A stretch of DNA of 64,000 nucleotides from the NCBI RefSeq assembly GCF_015277855.1, contig NZ_CP063812.1, positions 682,001 to 746,000 of the forward strand, given 5' to 3'. This DNA is from Microbacterium cremeum. Lineage in GTDB: Bacteria; Actinomycetota; Actinomycetes; Actinomycetales; Microbacteriaceae. This document shows, piece by piece, positions 16,568-25,111 of the stretch (position 1 is its first letter; every line of letters starts with the position of its first letter). The notes below the pieces were generated by a model. The model had not been told where the DNA came from. It did no database searches and saw only the letters and a list, made by a program, of their open reading frames with translations. Position numbers and translations under genes: made by a program.

Positions 16568-19500
16568 ATGCGATACATCGAGGACGAAGGCCGGATCGTC
16601 TGGAGCGCGAGCGACCTCAAGGCCGCCGCGGAATGCGAGTTCGCATGGCTGCGTGCGATCGATGCGCGCCTCGGACGCGTCGCCGCGGTCGAGGAACCTG
16701 AAGACCTCACGCTCGAGCGCGCCGGCCGGCTCGGCACCGTGCACGAGCGACGCGTGCTCGCCGACTACGTCGAGCGGTTCGGCGACCGCGTGGTGCAGAT
16801 CCCCGAGGTGCGGTCGTCGGATGCCGCGGCCCTCGCCGATGCGGTGGCGATGACGAACGCCGCCCTCGCGTCGGACGCCGAGGTCGTCTACCAGGCCGCC
16901 TTCTCGACCCCCGACTTCGTGGGATTCGCCGACTTCCTCGTGCGCGACGCTCCGACCGGCTCGGGCGACCCGGGTGCCCGGCCGTGGGTCGTGCAAGACA
17001 CCAAGCTCGCGCGGCGCGCCCGCGTGACCGCGCTCATGCAGCTGGCGGCGTACGTCGATCAGCTCGACCGGCTGCACGTGCCGCGCGCGGACCGGGTCGA
17101 ACTGCTCCTGGGCGACGGCAGCGTCAGCGTGCACGAAGTCGCCGACCTGCTGCCGGTGTTCGGGTTGCGCCGGGAGCGGCTCGCCGCGCTCATCGCCGAC
17201 CGCCGCCTCGACCTGGGTGCCGCGGGCGAGCCCATCGCGTGGGGCGATCCCCGGGGCGAGCTCGGCGTCATGGCGTGCGGGCGCTGCGCGACGTGCGACG
17301 CCGAGGTCGTGGCATCCCGCGATCTGCTGCTCGTCGCAGGCATGCGCCCGGTGCAGCGCGAGAGGCTGCGCGCCGCCGGCATCAAGACGATCGAGCAGCT
17401 CGCCGAGGCGGGGCTCCCGCGGCCGGGAGGGCTGGATGCGGCGGCGGGCGGACCTGTCGGGGGGACCACGGCTCCGGCCGGGATGAATCCCGACGTGTTC
17501 GCGTCGCTGCGCACGCAGGCGCGGCTGCAGCTCGAGAGCCCGGCGGGCACCCCGCCGCTCTTCCCGCCGAAGCCGTCGCCGAGCGCGGCCCCCGAGCTCG
17601 CCCTCGCGCGGAGCCACGCCGAGACCGCGGTCGTGGCCGGCGGCCTGGCCCCGGGCCCGGCCCCGGCGTCCGCGGTGCTCGAGACGCCGGTCGCCGAGGC
17701 GCCGCCGGTGCCCGTGTTCGAGGTCGTGGCGCCCACGGCCCTGGGCGCGCTGCCCCGGCCCGACCATGGCGACCTGTTCTTCGACTTCGAGGGCGATCCG
17801 CTGCACACCGAGCCGCCGGCGCCGGGCGAGCCCACCCAGTGGGGCATCGACTACCTGTTCGGCTGGGTCGACAGTCAGGAGCGGTACACCGCGCTGTGGG
17901 CGCACTCCTTCGCCGACGAGAAGCGCGCGCTCGAGACCTTCCTCGACATCGTGAGCCTGCGCCGTCAGCAGTTCCCCGGCATGCACATCTACCACTACGC
18001 GCCGTACGAGCCGACCCACCTGCTCGCGATGGCCGCGCGCCACGGCGTGCGCGAGACCGACGTCGACCGCCTGTTGCGCGACGGCGTGTTCGTCGACCTC
18101 TACCCGATCGTCCGGCGGGCCCTGCGCGTCGGATCGCGGTCCTACTCGATCAAGAAGCTCGAGCCGCTCTACATGGGCGACGAGGTGCGCACCAGCGACG
18201 TGCAGAAGGGCGACGACTCGATCGTCCGCTACGTCGAGGCCCGCGCGATCCGCGACGACGGCGACGCCGCGGGCGCCCAGCTGATCCTCGACGACCTGGC
18301 CGACTACAACCGTTACGACTGCGTCTCGACGCGCCGGCTGCGCGACTGGCTGGTCGACCGCGCGCGCGAGGCGGATCTGCGCCCTTCGCCCAACCCCGAG
18401 CCCGACGAGCAGGCGTACGAGCCGTCGGCCCGCGCGACCGTCCTCGACTCGCTCGCGCTCCAGCACCCGGAGGACTCGATCGCGGCGCGTGCGCTGCGTC
18501 TGGGCGCTGCGGCGATCGACTACTACCCGCGCGAGGGCAAGTCGTTCTGGGCGACGCATTTCCTGCGGCTGCGCGAACCCGTGTCGCTGTGGGAAGAGAC
18601 CCGTGACGTCATGGTGACCGATCCCGCGCGCAGCCGCGTCCGCGAGGACTGGCACTTCGCCGAAAGCGGCCGCGGGGGCGAGCGACGCATCGTCGAGCTG
18701 CGGGGTGAGCTCGCACCCGGCACCCGGCTGAGCGAGGGCACCACCCCGTTCGCCCTCTACGAGCTGCCTGCCCCGTATTCGTTCGAGGCGTCGCCGCGCT
18801 GGATCCACTCCTACCGCTCGGTCACGGTGCTCGAAGTGCTCGACGACGGCGCGGTGATCGAAGAGACCGCCGTGGACGGAGAGACGTGGTCGCGGCTCCC
18901 GCTCGCCCTCACGCCGCCGGCCCCGCCGCGCGCCGGCAACCAGCAGGCTGCCATCGACGCGTGGGCCGACGCCGTGATCGACGCCGCGCCGCAGCTGCCG
19001 GCCGACCCCGCGACCGACATCCTCTGCCGGCGTACGCCGCGGATGCTCCGCCGGGGCGACGACCACGGTCAGGCGCCGCAGCCCGGCGCCGGACAGCTGC
19101 CCCCCGGCGATGGCGGCGACCTCGTCGACGCCATCGCACGCGCGGTCCGCGACCTCGATCGCAGCTACCTCGCCGTGCAGGGGCCTCCCGGCACCGGCAA
19201 GACCTACGTCGGGTCCCACGTCATCGCGAAGCTCGTGCGCGAGCACGGCTACAAGGTCGGGGTCGTGGCGCAGGGCCACGCCACCGTGGAGCATCTGCTG
19301 GAGAGGGTGATCGCGTCCGGCGTTCCGGCCGCTCAGGTCGGCAAGGCGCCGAAGGATCCCGCGGCACCGCACTCCTTCACGGTTCTCCCCAAGAACGGCG
19401 TCGCCGCGTTCACCGCCGAGCACGAGGCGTCCGGATACGTCCTGGGCGGCACGGCGTGGGACTTCAGCCACGAGGGTCGTGTCCCGCGGGGCAGCCTCGA

Positions 19501-20380
19501 CCTGCTCGTCGTCGACGAGGCCGGGCAGTTCTCGCTGGCGTCGACGATCGCCGTCTCGCTCGCGGCGCCGAGGCTCCTGCTGCTCGGCGATCCGCAGCAG
19601 CTGCCGCAGGTGAGCCAGGGGACGCACCCGGCGCCCGTCGACACCTCCGCGCTGGGGTGGGTCATGGACGGCGCCGACGTCATCCCGCCCGAGCTCGGCT
19701 ACTTCCTGGCTCAGACGCGCCGCATGCGGCCCGAAGTCGCCGCGCCGGTGTCGATGCTGTCGTACCGGGGCGAGCTCGAGGCGCACGCGTGCACGCGGCT
19801 GCGCCGGATCGACGGCATCCGCCCCGGTCTCGTGCCCGTCCCGCTGCGGCACCACGGCAACGCGACGCAGTCGCTCGAAGAGGCCGCCGAGGTGGCGCGG
19901 CTGGTCACCGACCTCATCGGCCGCGAGTGGACGGAACCTGCGCCCACGCCGCCCGACGCCGGCGGCGCCTCGGAACGTGTGGCCCCGCCAGAGGCGGCGG
20001 CCGACGACTCTGCCGCGATCCTGTCGTCGCGGCCGCTGGAGCAGCGCGACCTCATCGTCGTGACCCCGTACAACGCGCAGCAGGTGGCCGTGGAGGCGGC
20101 GCTCGCGGCCGCCGGCTTCCCGGACGTTCCCGTCGGCACGGTCGACAAGTTCCAGGGCAAGGAGGCCGCCGTCGCGATCGTCTCGCTGGCCGCGTCGAGC
20201 GGACGCGACGCGCCGCGGGGCCTGGAGTTCCTGCTGCTGCGCAATCGGCTCAACGTCGCGATTTCGCGCGCCATGCACACGGCGTACGTCGTGTACTCGC
20301 CGGGGCTGCTCGACGACCTGCCGCACACGCCCGAAGGGGTCGCACGGCTGAGCGGCTTCGCACGTCTCGTGGGCCGCTGA
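16568..20380 (+). CDS. TM0106-family RecB-like nuclease / RNase H-like exonuclease / SF1 helicase fusion
   Basis: The 1,270-residue protein has three modules. Residues about 1-290 are a RecB-like nuclease (SASDLKAAAECEFAWL; later WVVQDTKLARRARVTALMQL with the Asp-x-Lys signature). Residues about 400-620 are an RNase H-like DEDD exonuclease (LFFDFEGDPL, HIYHYAPYEPTHL, DYNRYDCVSTRRL). Residues about 870-1,270 are an SF1 DNA/RNA helicase (GPPGTGKT at 872, DEAGQFS, GDPQQLPQVSQG, FQGKEAAVAIVSL, NVAISRA). It probably acts in DNA repair or nucleic acid turnover; no partner gene is adjacent. ATG at 16568 follows a GAAGGAG site; TAGGGT upstream could be its -10 element. Confidence 0.88.
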   Translation: MRYIEDEGRIVWSASDLKAAAECEFAWLRAIDARLGRVAAVEEPEDLTLERAGRLGTVHERRVLADYVERFGDRVVQIPEVRSSDAAALADAVAMTNAALASDAEVVYQAAFSTPDFVGFADFLVRDAPTGSGDPGARPWVVQDTKLARRARVTALMQLAAYVDQLDRLHVPRADRVELLLGDGSVSVHEVADLLPVFGLRRERLAALIADRRLDLGAAGEPIAWGDPRGELGVMACGRCATCDAEVVASRDLLLVAGMRPVQRERLRAAGIKTIEQLAEAGLPRPGGLDAAAGGPVGGTTAPAGMNPDVFASLRTQARLQLESPAGTPPLFPPKPSPSAAPELALARSHAETAVVAGGLAPGPAPASAVLETPVAEAPPVPVFEVVAPTALGALPRPDHGDLFFDFEGDPLHTEPPAPGEPTQWGIDYLFGWVDSQERYTALWAHSFADEKRALETFLDIVSLRRQQFPGMHIYHYAPYEPTHLLAMAARHGVRETDVDRLLRDGVFVDLYPIVRRALRVGSRSYSIKKLEPLYMGDEVRTSDVQKGDDSIVRYVEARAIRDDGDAAGAQLILDDLADYNRYDCVSTRRLRDWLVDRAREADLRPSPNPEPDEQAYEPSARATVLDSLALQHPEDSIAARALRLGAAAIDYYPREGKSFWATHFLRLREPVSLWEETRDVMVTDPARSRVREDWHFAESGRGGERRIVELRGELAPGTRLSEGTTPFALYELPAPYSFEASPRWIHSYRSVTVLEVLDDGAVIEETAVDGETWSRLPLALTPPAPPRAGNQQAAIDAWADAVIDAAPQLPADPATDILCRRTPRMLRRGDDHGQAPQPGAGQLPPGDGGDLVDAIARAVRDLDRSYLAVQGPPGTGKTYVGSHVIAKLVREHGYKVGVVAQGHATVEHLLERVIASGVPAAQVGKAPKDPAAPHSFTVLPKNGVAAFTAEHEASGYVLGGTAWDFSHEGRVPRGSLDLLVVDEAGQFSLASTIAVSLAAPRLLLLGDPQQLPQVSQGTHPAPVDTSALGWVMDGADVIPPELGYFLAQTRRMRPEVAAPVSMLSYRGELEAHACTRLRRIDGIRPGLVPVPLRHHGNATQSLEEAAEVARLVTDLIGREWTEPAPTPPDAGGASERVAPPEAAADDSAAILSSRPLEQRDLIVVTPYNAQQVAVEAALAAAGFPDVPVGTVDKFQGKEAAVAIVSLAASSGRDAPRGLEFLLLRNRLNVAISRAMHTAYVVYSPGLLDDLPHTPEGVARLSGFARLVGR

Positions 20381-20511
20381 CACGCGCAGACGCGAGCGCC
20401 GGTCGCCGCGTAGACTCGCGCCCACACCGCGCGCGCACCCGCGCCGGCAGCAGGACGGCCATCGCGCGACCCTCGCGCAGGGACGCGCTCCGCGCCCGGA
20501 CAGGAGGCACC

Positions 20512-20832
20512 ATGACCGACGAGGCCCCGCGCCAGTTCGAGATCGACCTTCCTCCGGAGCTCATCGGGGGCGCCTACGCCGACTTCGCGAACGTGTGGCA
20601 CACGCCCACCGTCTTCGTCATGGACTTCCTCACCCTCGCGCAGCCGCCGCGCGAGCAGGTCGACGCCGAGACCGGAGAACGTCACACGGTGGTGCCGGCA
20701 CGCGTGGTGAGCCGCATCCGCATCCCTCCCGAGCAGGTGTTCGAGCTGGCCAAGGCGCTGACGCAGCAGCTCGAGTTCTGGGAGCAAGAGACGGGCCGGC
20801 GCAATCCGCAGGGCCCGCCGCTGGTCGACTGA
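20512..20832 (+). CDS. DUF3467 domain protein
   Basis: The 106-residue protein matches the DUF3467 family: YADFANVWHTPTVFVMDFL near residue 22, RVVSRIRIPPEQVFELAKAL near residue 63, and a C-terminal helix. These small proteins are widespread in bacteria with no established function. ATG at 20512 has a strong CAGGAGG ribosome binding site. A TAGACT element at 20411-20416 could start a leader of about 90 bases. It follows the nuclease-helicase gene by 131 bases. Confidence 0.85.
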   Translation: MTDEAPRQFEIDLPPELIGGAYADFANVWHTPTVFVMDFLTLAQPPREQVDAETGERHTVVPARVVSRIRIPPEQVFELAKALTQQLEFWEQETGRRNPQGPPLVD

Positions 20833-20906
20833 CCTGCGCCCTAGACAACCGCACCGGGCATGTCAACCCCGTGTGGTGTGCCCTGGCCACCTCGTAGCCT
20901 GACAGC

Positions 20907-20976
20907 GCGTCCGAGGGACGCGGGCGCGGCATCCGTTCGGCGAGGGGCGGGTGTCGCGCCTGGGCCCCTCGGACGC
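20907..20976. other. long nested hairpin between convergent genes
   Basis: An 11-bp perfect inverted repeat (GCGTCCGAGGG and complement) encloses a second 6-bp stem (GGCGCG/CGCGCC, 20923-20928 with 20955-20960). It lies between the DUF3467 and upp stop codons. A TAGCCT (20895-20900) seven bases before its 5' end could be a -10 element, but no good -35 is seen. It could be a terminator or a structured RNA. Confidence 0.5.
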
Positions 20977-20996
20977 GACGCGGTCGGAAACCCGCC

Positions 20997-21629
20997 TCAG
21001 ACGGTGCCGTAGAGGCGGTCGCCGGCGTCGCCGAGACCGGGCACGATGTAGCCCTTCTCGTTGAGGCGCTCGTCGAGCGCGCCGAGCACGAGCGTGACGT
21101 CGCGGCCGTCGACCTGCTTCTCGATCGCCGCGACGCCCTCGGGCGCGGCGAGCAGGCAGATCGCCGTGACGTCCTGCGCGCCGCGGCGGAACAGGAACTC
21201 GATCGCGGCGCCGAGCGACCCGCCGGTCGCGAGCATCGGGTCGAGCACGAAGCACTGCCGATCGCTGAGGTCGTCGGGGAGGCGCTCGGCGTACGTCGAC
21301 GGCTCGAGCGTCTCTTCGTTGCGCACCATGCCGAGGAAGCCCACCTCGGCGGTCGGGATGAGCTTGACCATGCCCTCGAGCATGCCGAGCCCGGCGCGCA
21401 GGATGGGCACGACGATCGGTCGCGGCTCGCCGATCTTGACGCCGGTGGTCGTGGTCACCGGCGTCTGGATCTCGACCGGCGTGACCCGCACGTTGCGGGT
21501 GGCCTCGTAGGCGAGGAGAGTCACGAGCTCTTCGGTCAGCTGCCGGAAGACCGGCGACGACGTGCGCTGGTCGCGCAGCACCGTGAGCTTGTGGGTGATG
21601 AGGGGGTGATCGGCGACGTGCAGGCGCAT
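20997..21629 (-). CDS. upp: uracil phosphoribosyltransferase
   Basis: The 210-residue enzyme joins uracil and PRPP to make UMP in pyrimidine salvage. The PRPP-binding loop [14 protein letters not shown] near residue 130 and the uracil-binding C-terminal region ([17 protein letters not shown]) are canonical, as is the [13 protein letters not shown] opening. ATG at 21629 has TACCCT (21637-21642) seven bases upstream on the minus strand, predicting a leaderless mRNA. It is divergent from tadA across a hairpin repeat. Confidence 0.97.
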   Translation of the reverse strand: MRLHVADHPLITHKLTVLRDQRTSSPVFRQLTEELVTLLAYEATRNVRVTPVEIQTPVTTTTGVKIGEPRPIVVPILRAGLGMLEGMVKLIPTAEVGFLGMVRNEETLEPSTYAERLPDDLSDRQCFVLDPMLATGGSLGAAIEFLFRRGAQDVTAICLLAAPEGVAAIEKQVDGRDVTLVLGALDERLNEKGYIVPGLGDAGDRLYGTV

Positions 21630-21669
21630 ACGCCCAAGGGTAGTGCCCGTCCCGCCCCTCCTCCGATGG

Positions 21670-21748
21670 GAAAAGACCAGCCGATCTTCCCGACACGCCG
21701 GTGGCGACCGCTGCGCCTCGGCGTGTCTGATCGCCGGCTGGTGTTTTC
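21670..21748. repeat. long imperfect palindrome in the upp-tadA intergenic region
   Basis: GAAAA (21670-21674), ACCAGCCG (21676-21683) and GACACGCCG (21692-21700) pair with CGGCGTGTC (21719-21727), CGGCTGGT (21735-21742) and TTTTC (21744-21748). The right end, TGTTTTCGCA, matches the ends of the 67-bp repeats at 14108-14314, so it may belong to the same class of intergenic element. Confidence 0.8.
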
Positions 21749-21804
21749 GCAGTGCGGGCGCGGGAACGGGCGAGGCGGGGCGGACGCCGGGATAGCCTCG
21801 TGCT

Positions 21805-22266
21805 GTGAACCTCGACCCGGCCGATCTCGCGGCGATGGAACGCGCGCTCGCGCTCGCCGTCGCGGCGGGGGCGGCCGGCGACGTGCCGGTCGGCGCGGTG
21901 GTGACGGATGCCTCGGGCACGGTGATCGGCGAAGGCCGCAACCTGCGCGAGGTCACGCACGACCCGACCGCCCACGCCGAGGTCGTCGCGCTGCGGGAGG
22001 CCGCGACGGCGATCGGCTCGTGGAACCTCGAGGGCTGCACGCTCGTGGTGACCCTGGAGCCGTGCGTCATGTGCGCGGGTGCGGTGCTGCAGTCGCGCAT
22101 CGGTCGGCTCGTGTTCGGCGCGTGGGACGAGAAGGCCGGCGCCGCGGGGTCGGTGTACGACGTCGTGCGCGACCGGCGCCTGCCCTATCGCGCCGAGGTC
22201 GTCGCGGGCGTGCACGAGGCCGAGGCATCCGCCCTTCTGCGGGACTTCTTCGACGCACGCCGCTGA
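21805..22266 (+). CDS. tadA: tRNA-specific adenosine deaminase
   Basis: The 153-residue enzyme converts A34 to inosine in the tRNA-Arg(ACG) anticodon. The zinc site is complete: H57 and E59 in HAEV, and C87 and C90 in PCVMC. The [10 protein letters not shown] segment and the final helix are typical for TadA. GTG at 21805 follows TAGCCT (21793-21798) by six bases, fitting a leaderless mRNA. Confidence 0.95.
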   Translation: MNLDPADLAAMERALALAVAAGAAGDVPVGAVVTDASGTVIGEGRNLREVTHDPTAHAEVVALREAATAIGSWNLEGCTLVVTLEPCVMCAGAVLQSRIGRLVFGAWDEKAGAAGSVYDVVRDRRLPYRAEVVAGVHEAEASALLRDFFDARR

Positions 22267-22351
22267 CCCGCCGCCCGGGGGACAGCCGCCGGGGGGATGC
22301 GGGGGTCTGCACCCTGCTGAGCGGAGGCGCGGCGGGCCTAGCGTGACTCGC

Positions 22352-23077
22352 GTGACCCGCCTCATCGAACCCGTCCGCACCGCACCGGCCGTCGCACGGC
22401 CGGGCGGCATCCGCTCCCGCATCGGCTGGACGTTCGTGCTGCTCACGGCGCTCGCGATCGTCGCGTACGCCGCCACGCCGTACTTCACCGCGACGCTGAC
22501 CACGCTCGCCGGCGACGGCGTGGGACTCGCGTCGACGTATGCCGACGCCGCCCCGTTCGTGCAGGGCGCCTTCTACGCCCACATCGTCGGCGGTGCGGTG
22601 GCGCTCGCCCTCGGACCCCTGCAGTTCTGGCGCGGGCTGCGTGACCGGGCTCCGCGCGTGCACCGCTGGGTCGGCCGCACATACCTCGTCGGCGTCGCCG
22701 TCGGAGCCGTCGCGGGGTTGATCATCGCTCCGACGAGTCGCGCCGGGTACGTCGCGTTCTTCGGGTTCGGCGCGCTCGCCGTGCTGTGGCTCGTCACCGC
22801 GTGGCGCGCCTACCGCGCGATCCGCCGTCACGACGTGCCCAGCCACCAGGCGTGGATGATCCGCAACTACGCCCTCACGTACTCGGCGGTGACGCTGCGC
22901 ATCTGGCTGCCCCTTCTGCTGCTGGCGCCGCTCGCGCTCGGTCAGCCGTGGGAGATGGAGACGGCGTTCGCCGACGCGTATGCCGCCGTGCCGTTCCTGG
23001 CCTGGCTCCCGAACCTCGTCGTCGCCGAATGGCTCGTCCGGCGGCGGGGCCTGCCGTCGTACCGACTGCCGGTCTGA
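22352..23077 (+). CDS. DUF2306 family membrane protein
   Basis: The 241-residue protein has about seven hydrophobic segments and the DUF2306 pattern FYAHIVGGAVALALGPLQFW followed by RVHRWVGRTYL, with conserved His residues that could bind metal or heme. The function is not established. GTG at 22352 is preferred over GTG at 22343 because TAGCGT (22339-22344) lies seven bases before it. Its stop directly abuts the stop of the convergent LLM oxidoreductase gene. Confidence 0.85.
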   Translation: MTRLIEPVRTAPAVARPGGIRSRIGWTFVLLTALAIVAYAATPYFTATLTTLAGDGVGLASTYADAAPFVQGAFYAHIVGGAVALALGPLQFWRGLRDRAPRVHRWVGRTYLVGVAVGAVAGLIIAPTSRAGYVAFFGFGALAVLWLVTAWRAYRAIRRHDVPSHQAWMIRNYALTYSAVTLRIWLPLLLLAPLALGQPWEMETAFADAYAAVPFLAWLPNLVVAEWLVRRRGLPSYRLPV

Positions 23078-24007
23078 TCAGCGGGGCAGGCGGGGCAGCA
23101 CCTCGGCACCGAGGTACTCGACCTGCGAGAGGTCCTGCAGGTCGATGAGCTGGAAGTACACGCGCTGCGCCCCGAGCGCCGCCAGCCGCTCGACCTTCGC
23201 GACGATCTCGTCGCGGCCGCCGACGATGTTGGTGTCGCCGCGCAGCTCGGCGACGGTGCGTCCGATGTTCGCCGCGCGCCGGTCGAGTTCGGCCTCGGAT
23301 GCCGCGGCCAGCGTGGGCAGAGCGACCGACAGCTTGAGCGTGTGAGGGTCGCGGCCGACGCGTTCGCACGCGGCGCGGACGCCCGCGAACTTCTCGGCGA
23401 TCACGTCCTCGGGCTGGAACCCGATGTTGAACTCGGTCGCGAACCGGGCCGCGAGCTCGGGCGTGCGCCGGGGGCCTGCGCCGCCGACGATGACCGGCAC
23501 GCGCGACTGGACCGGCTTGGGAAGGGCCGGTGCCTCGGCCAGCCGGTAGTGGTCGCCGGTGAAGCTGTAGGTCGTGCCCACCGGCGCCGACCAGAGCCCG
23601 GTGACCAGCTCGAGCTGCTCCTCGAGCAGACCGAACCGCTTCGCCGGAAACGGGATGCCGTAGGCCCGGTGCTCGCGTTCGAACCACCCGGTGCCGAGCC
23701 CGAGCTCGACGCGCCCGCCCGACATCGCGTCGACCTGAGCGACCTGGATCGCCAGGATTCCGGGCACGCGGTAGGTGACCGACGAGACCAGTGTGCCGAG
23801 GCGGATGCGCGAGGTCTCGCGCGCGAGCCCTGCGAGCGTGGTCCACGCGTCGGTGGGGCCCGGCAGGCCGTCGTCGTCGCCCATGTGCAGGTAGTGGTCG
23901 GAACGGAAGAACCCGTCGAAACCGAGCAGCTCGCCGGTCTGCGCGAAGGCGAGCTGGTCGTCGTAGGTCGCGCCGCCCTGCGGCTCGGTGAACAGGCAGT
24001 ACTCCAT
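23078..24007 (-). CDS. LLM class F420-dependent oxidoreductase
   Basis: The 309-residue protein is a luciferase-like monooxygenase-fold (TIM barrel) enzyme: FRSDHYLHMG near residue 35, RIRLGTLVSSVTYRVPGILA near residue 68, GRVELGLGTGWFEREH near residue 97, and PVIVGGAGPRRT near residue 170. In actinobacteria this subgroup uses coenzyme F420 for two-electron transfers; the substrate is unknown. ATG at 24007 has an AAGGAC site. The cation transporter gene lies 40 bases upstream on the same strand. Confidence 0.88.
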   Translation of the reverse strand: MEYCLFTEPQGGATYDDQLAFAQTGELLGFDGFFRSDHYLHMGDDDGLPGPTDAWTTLAGLARETSRIRLGTLVSSVTYRVPGILAIQVAQVDAMSGGRVELGLGTGWFEREHRAYGIPFPAKRFGLLEEQLELVTGLWSAPVGTTYSFTGDHYRLAEAPALPKPVQSRVPVIVGGAGPRRTPELAARFATEFNIGFQPEDVIAEKFAGVRAACERVGRDPHTLKLSVALPTLAAASEAELDRRAANIGRTVAELRGDTNIVGGRDEIVAKVERLAALGAQRVYFQLIDLQDLSQVEYLGAEVLPRLPR

Positions 24008-24047
24008 GCGTGGGTCCTTGAGCGTGTATTCGCGAGCGTGGCGGCGG

Positions 24048-25013
24048 TCAGTCGGCGGACTTGATGACGAACTCCTCCGTCGGGGGAGTCCGGTCGGTGC
24101 CGGGGCGGTAGATGTCGGGCTCGAAGTAGATCACTCGCGCTGTCGGCACCGCCGCACGGACGCGGGCCTCGATGCGATCGATGTCGGCGGCGACGTGGGC
24201 GAGCGGCGAGTCCGAGGCGAAGCCGAGCTTGGCGGCGACGAGGAGCTCGTCCGGACCGAGGTAGAGCGTCTTGATGTGGATGAGCTTCTCGACTTCGGGC
24301 CCGTCCTGGATGGCGTCGACGATGCGCCGGTGATCGGCATCCGTCGCCCCTTCCCCGACGAGCAGGCTCTTCGTCTCGATGCCGAGCGTGATCGCGACGA
24401 GGATCAGCAGCGTTCCGATCATGAGCGTGCCGATCGCATCGAACAGGGGGTTGTGCGTGATCGCGCTGAGGCTGACGGCGACGAGCGCGAACGCCAGGCC
24501 GAGGAGCGCGGCGATGTCTTCGAGCAGCACGACGGGCAGCTCGGGCGCCTTCGCGTGACGGACGAACGACACCCACGACTGGCCCTTCGCCCGGACATGG
24601 TTGCTCTCGCGAATCGCGGTGCGCAGCGAGAACGACTCGAGCACGATGGCGATCACGAGCACGGCGATCGGGATCCACACGTTCTCGATCTCGTGCGGGT
24701 GGGTGAGCTTGTCGACGCCTTCGTAGATCGAGAACAGGCCACCGACCGAGAACAGGATGATCGAGACGACGAACGCGTAGACGTAGCGTTCGCGGCCGTA
24801 GCCGAACGGGTGCTCGCGGTCGGCGGCGCGCTTGGCGCGGCGGCCGCCGAGGAGCAGGAGCAGCTGGTTGCCGGAGTCGGCGACCGAGTGGATCGCCTCG
24901 GCGAGCATCGACGCCGAGCCCGAGAGCAGCCATGCGATGAACTTCGCGATCGCGATTCCCAAGTTCGCCAGAAACGCCGCGATGATCGCCTTGCCGCCGC
25001 CGGAAGCACTCAT
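24048..25013 (-). CDS. cation diffusion facilitator family transporter
   Basis: The 321-residue membrane protein belongs to the CDF/SLC30 family, which exports divalent metals such as zinc. Helix 2 has HSVADSGNQLLLLLG and helix 5 has EDIAALLGLAFAL, where the family's metal-site residues lie. A cytoplasmic domain follows (residues about 215-300). ATG at 25013 has TAGACT (25020-25025) six bases upstream, a leaderless start. Its last residues, PPTEEFVIKSAD, closely resemble the end of the neighbouring hydrolase. Confidence 0.9.
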   Translation of the reverse strand: MSASGGGKAIIAAFLANLGIAIAKFIAWLLSGSASMLAEAIHSVADSGNQLLLLLGGRRAKRAADREHPFGYGRERYVYAFVVSIILFSVGGLFSIYEGVDKLTHPHEIENVWIPIAVLVIAIVLESFSLRTAIRESNHVRAKGQSWVSFVRHAKAPELPVVLLEDIAALLGLAFALVAVSLSAITHNPLFDAIGTLMIGTLLILVAITLGIETKSLLVGEGATDADHRRIVDAIQDGPEVEKLIHIKTLYLGPDELLVAAKLGFASDSPLAHVAADIDRIEARVRAAVPTARVIYFEPDIYRPGTDRTPPTEEFVIKSAD

Positions 25014-25111
25014 GCGACGAGTCTACGGATGCCGCGGCCCCCGCCCCGCGCCGCCCCGCGCCGCGGTCGGGCACGGGCGCCGGGGTCGTTCGCGGAGCCC
25101 TCGTCGAAGGG

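Noticed and set aside
16442..20425. Long minus-strand frame opposite the nuclease-helicase gene
   Set aside because: It is a shadow; the plus frame has complete helicase and nuclease motifs.
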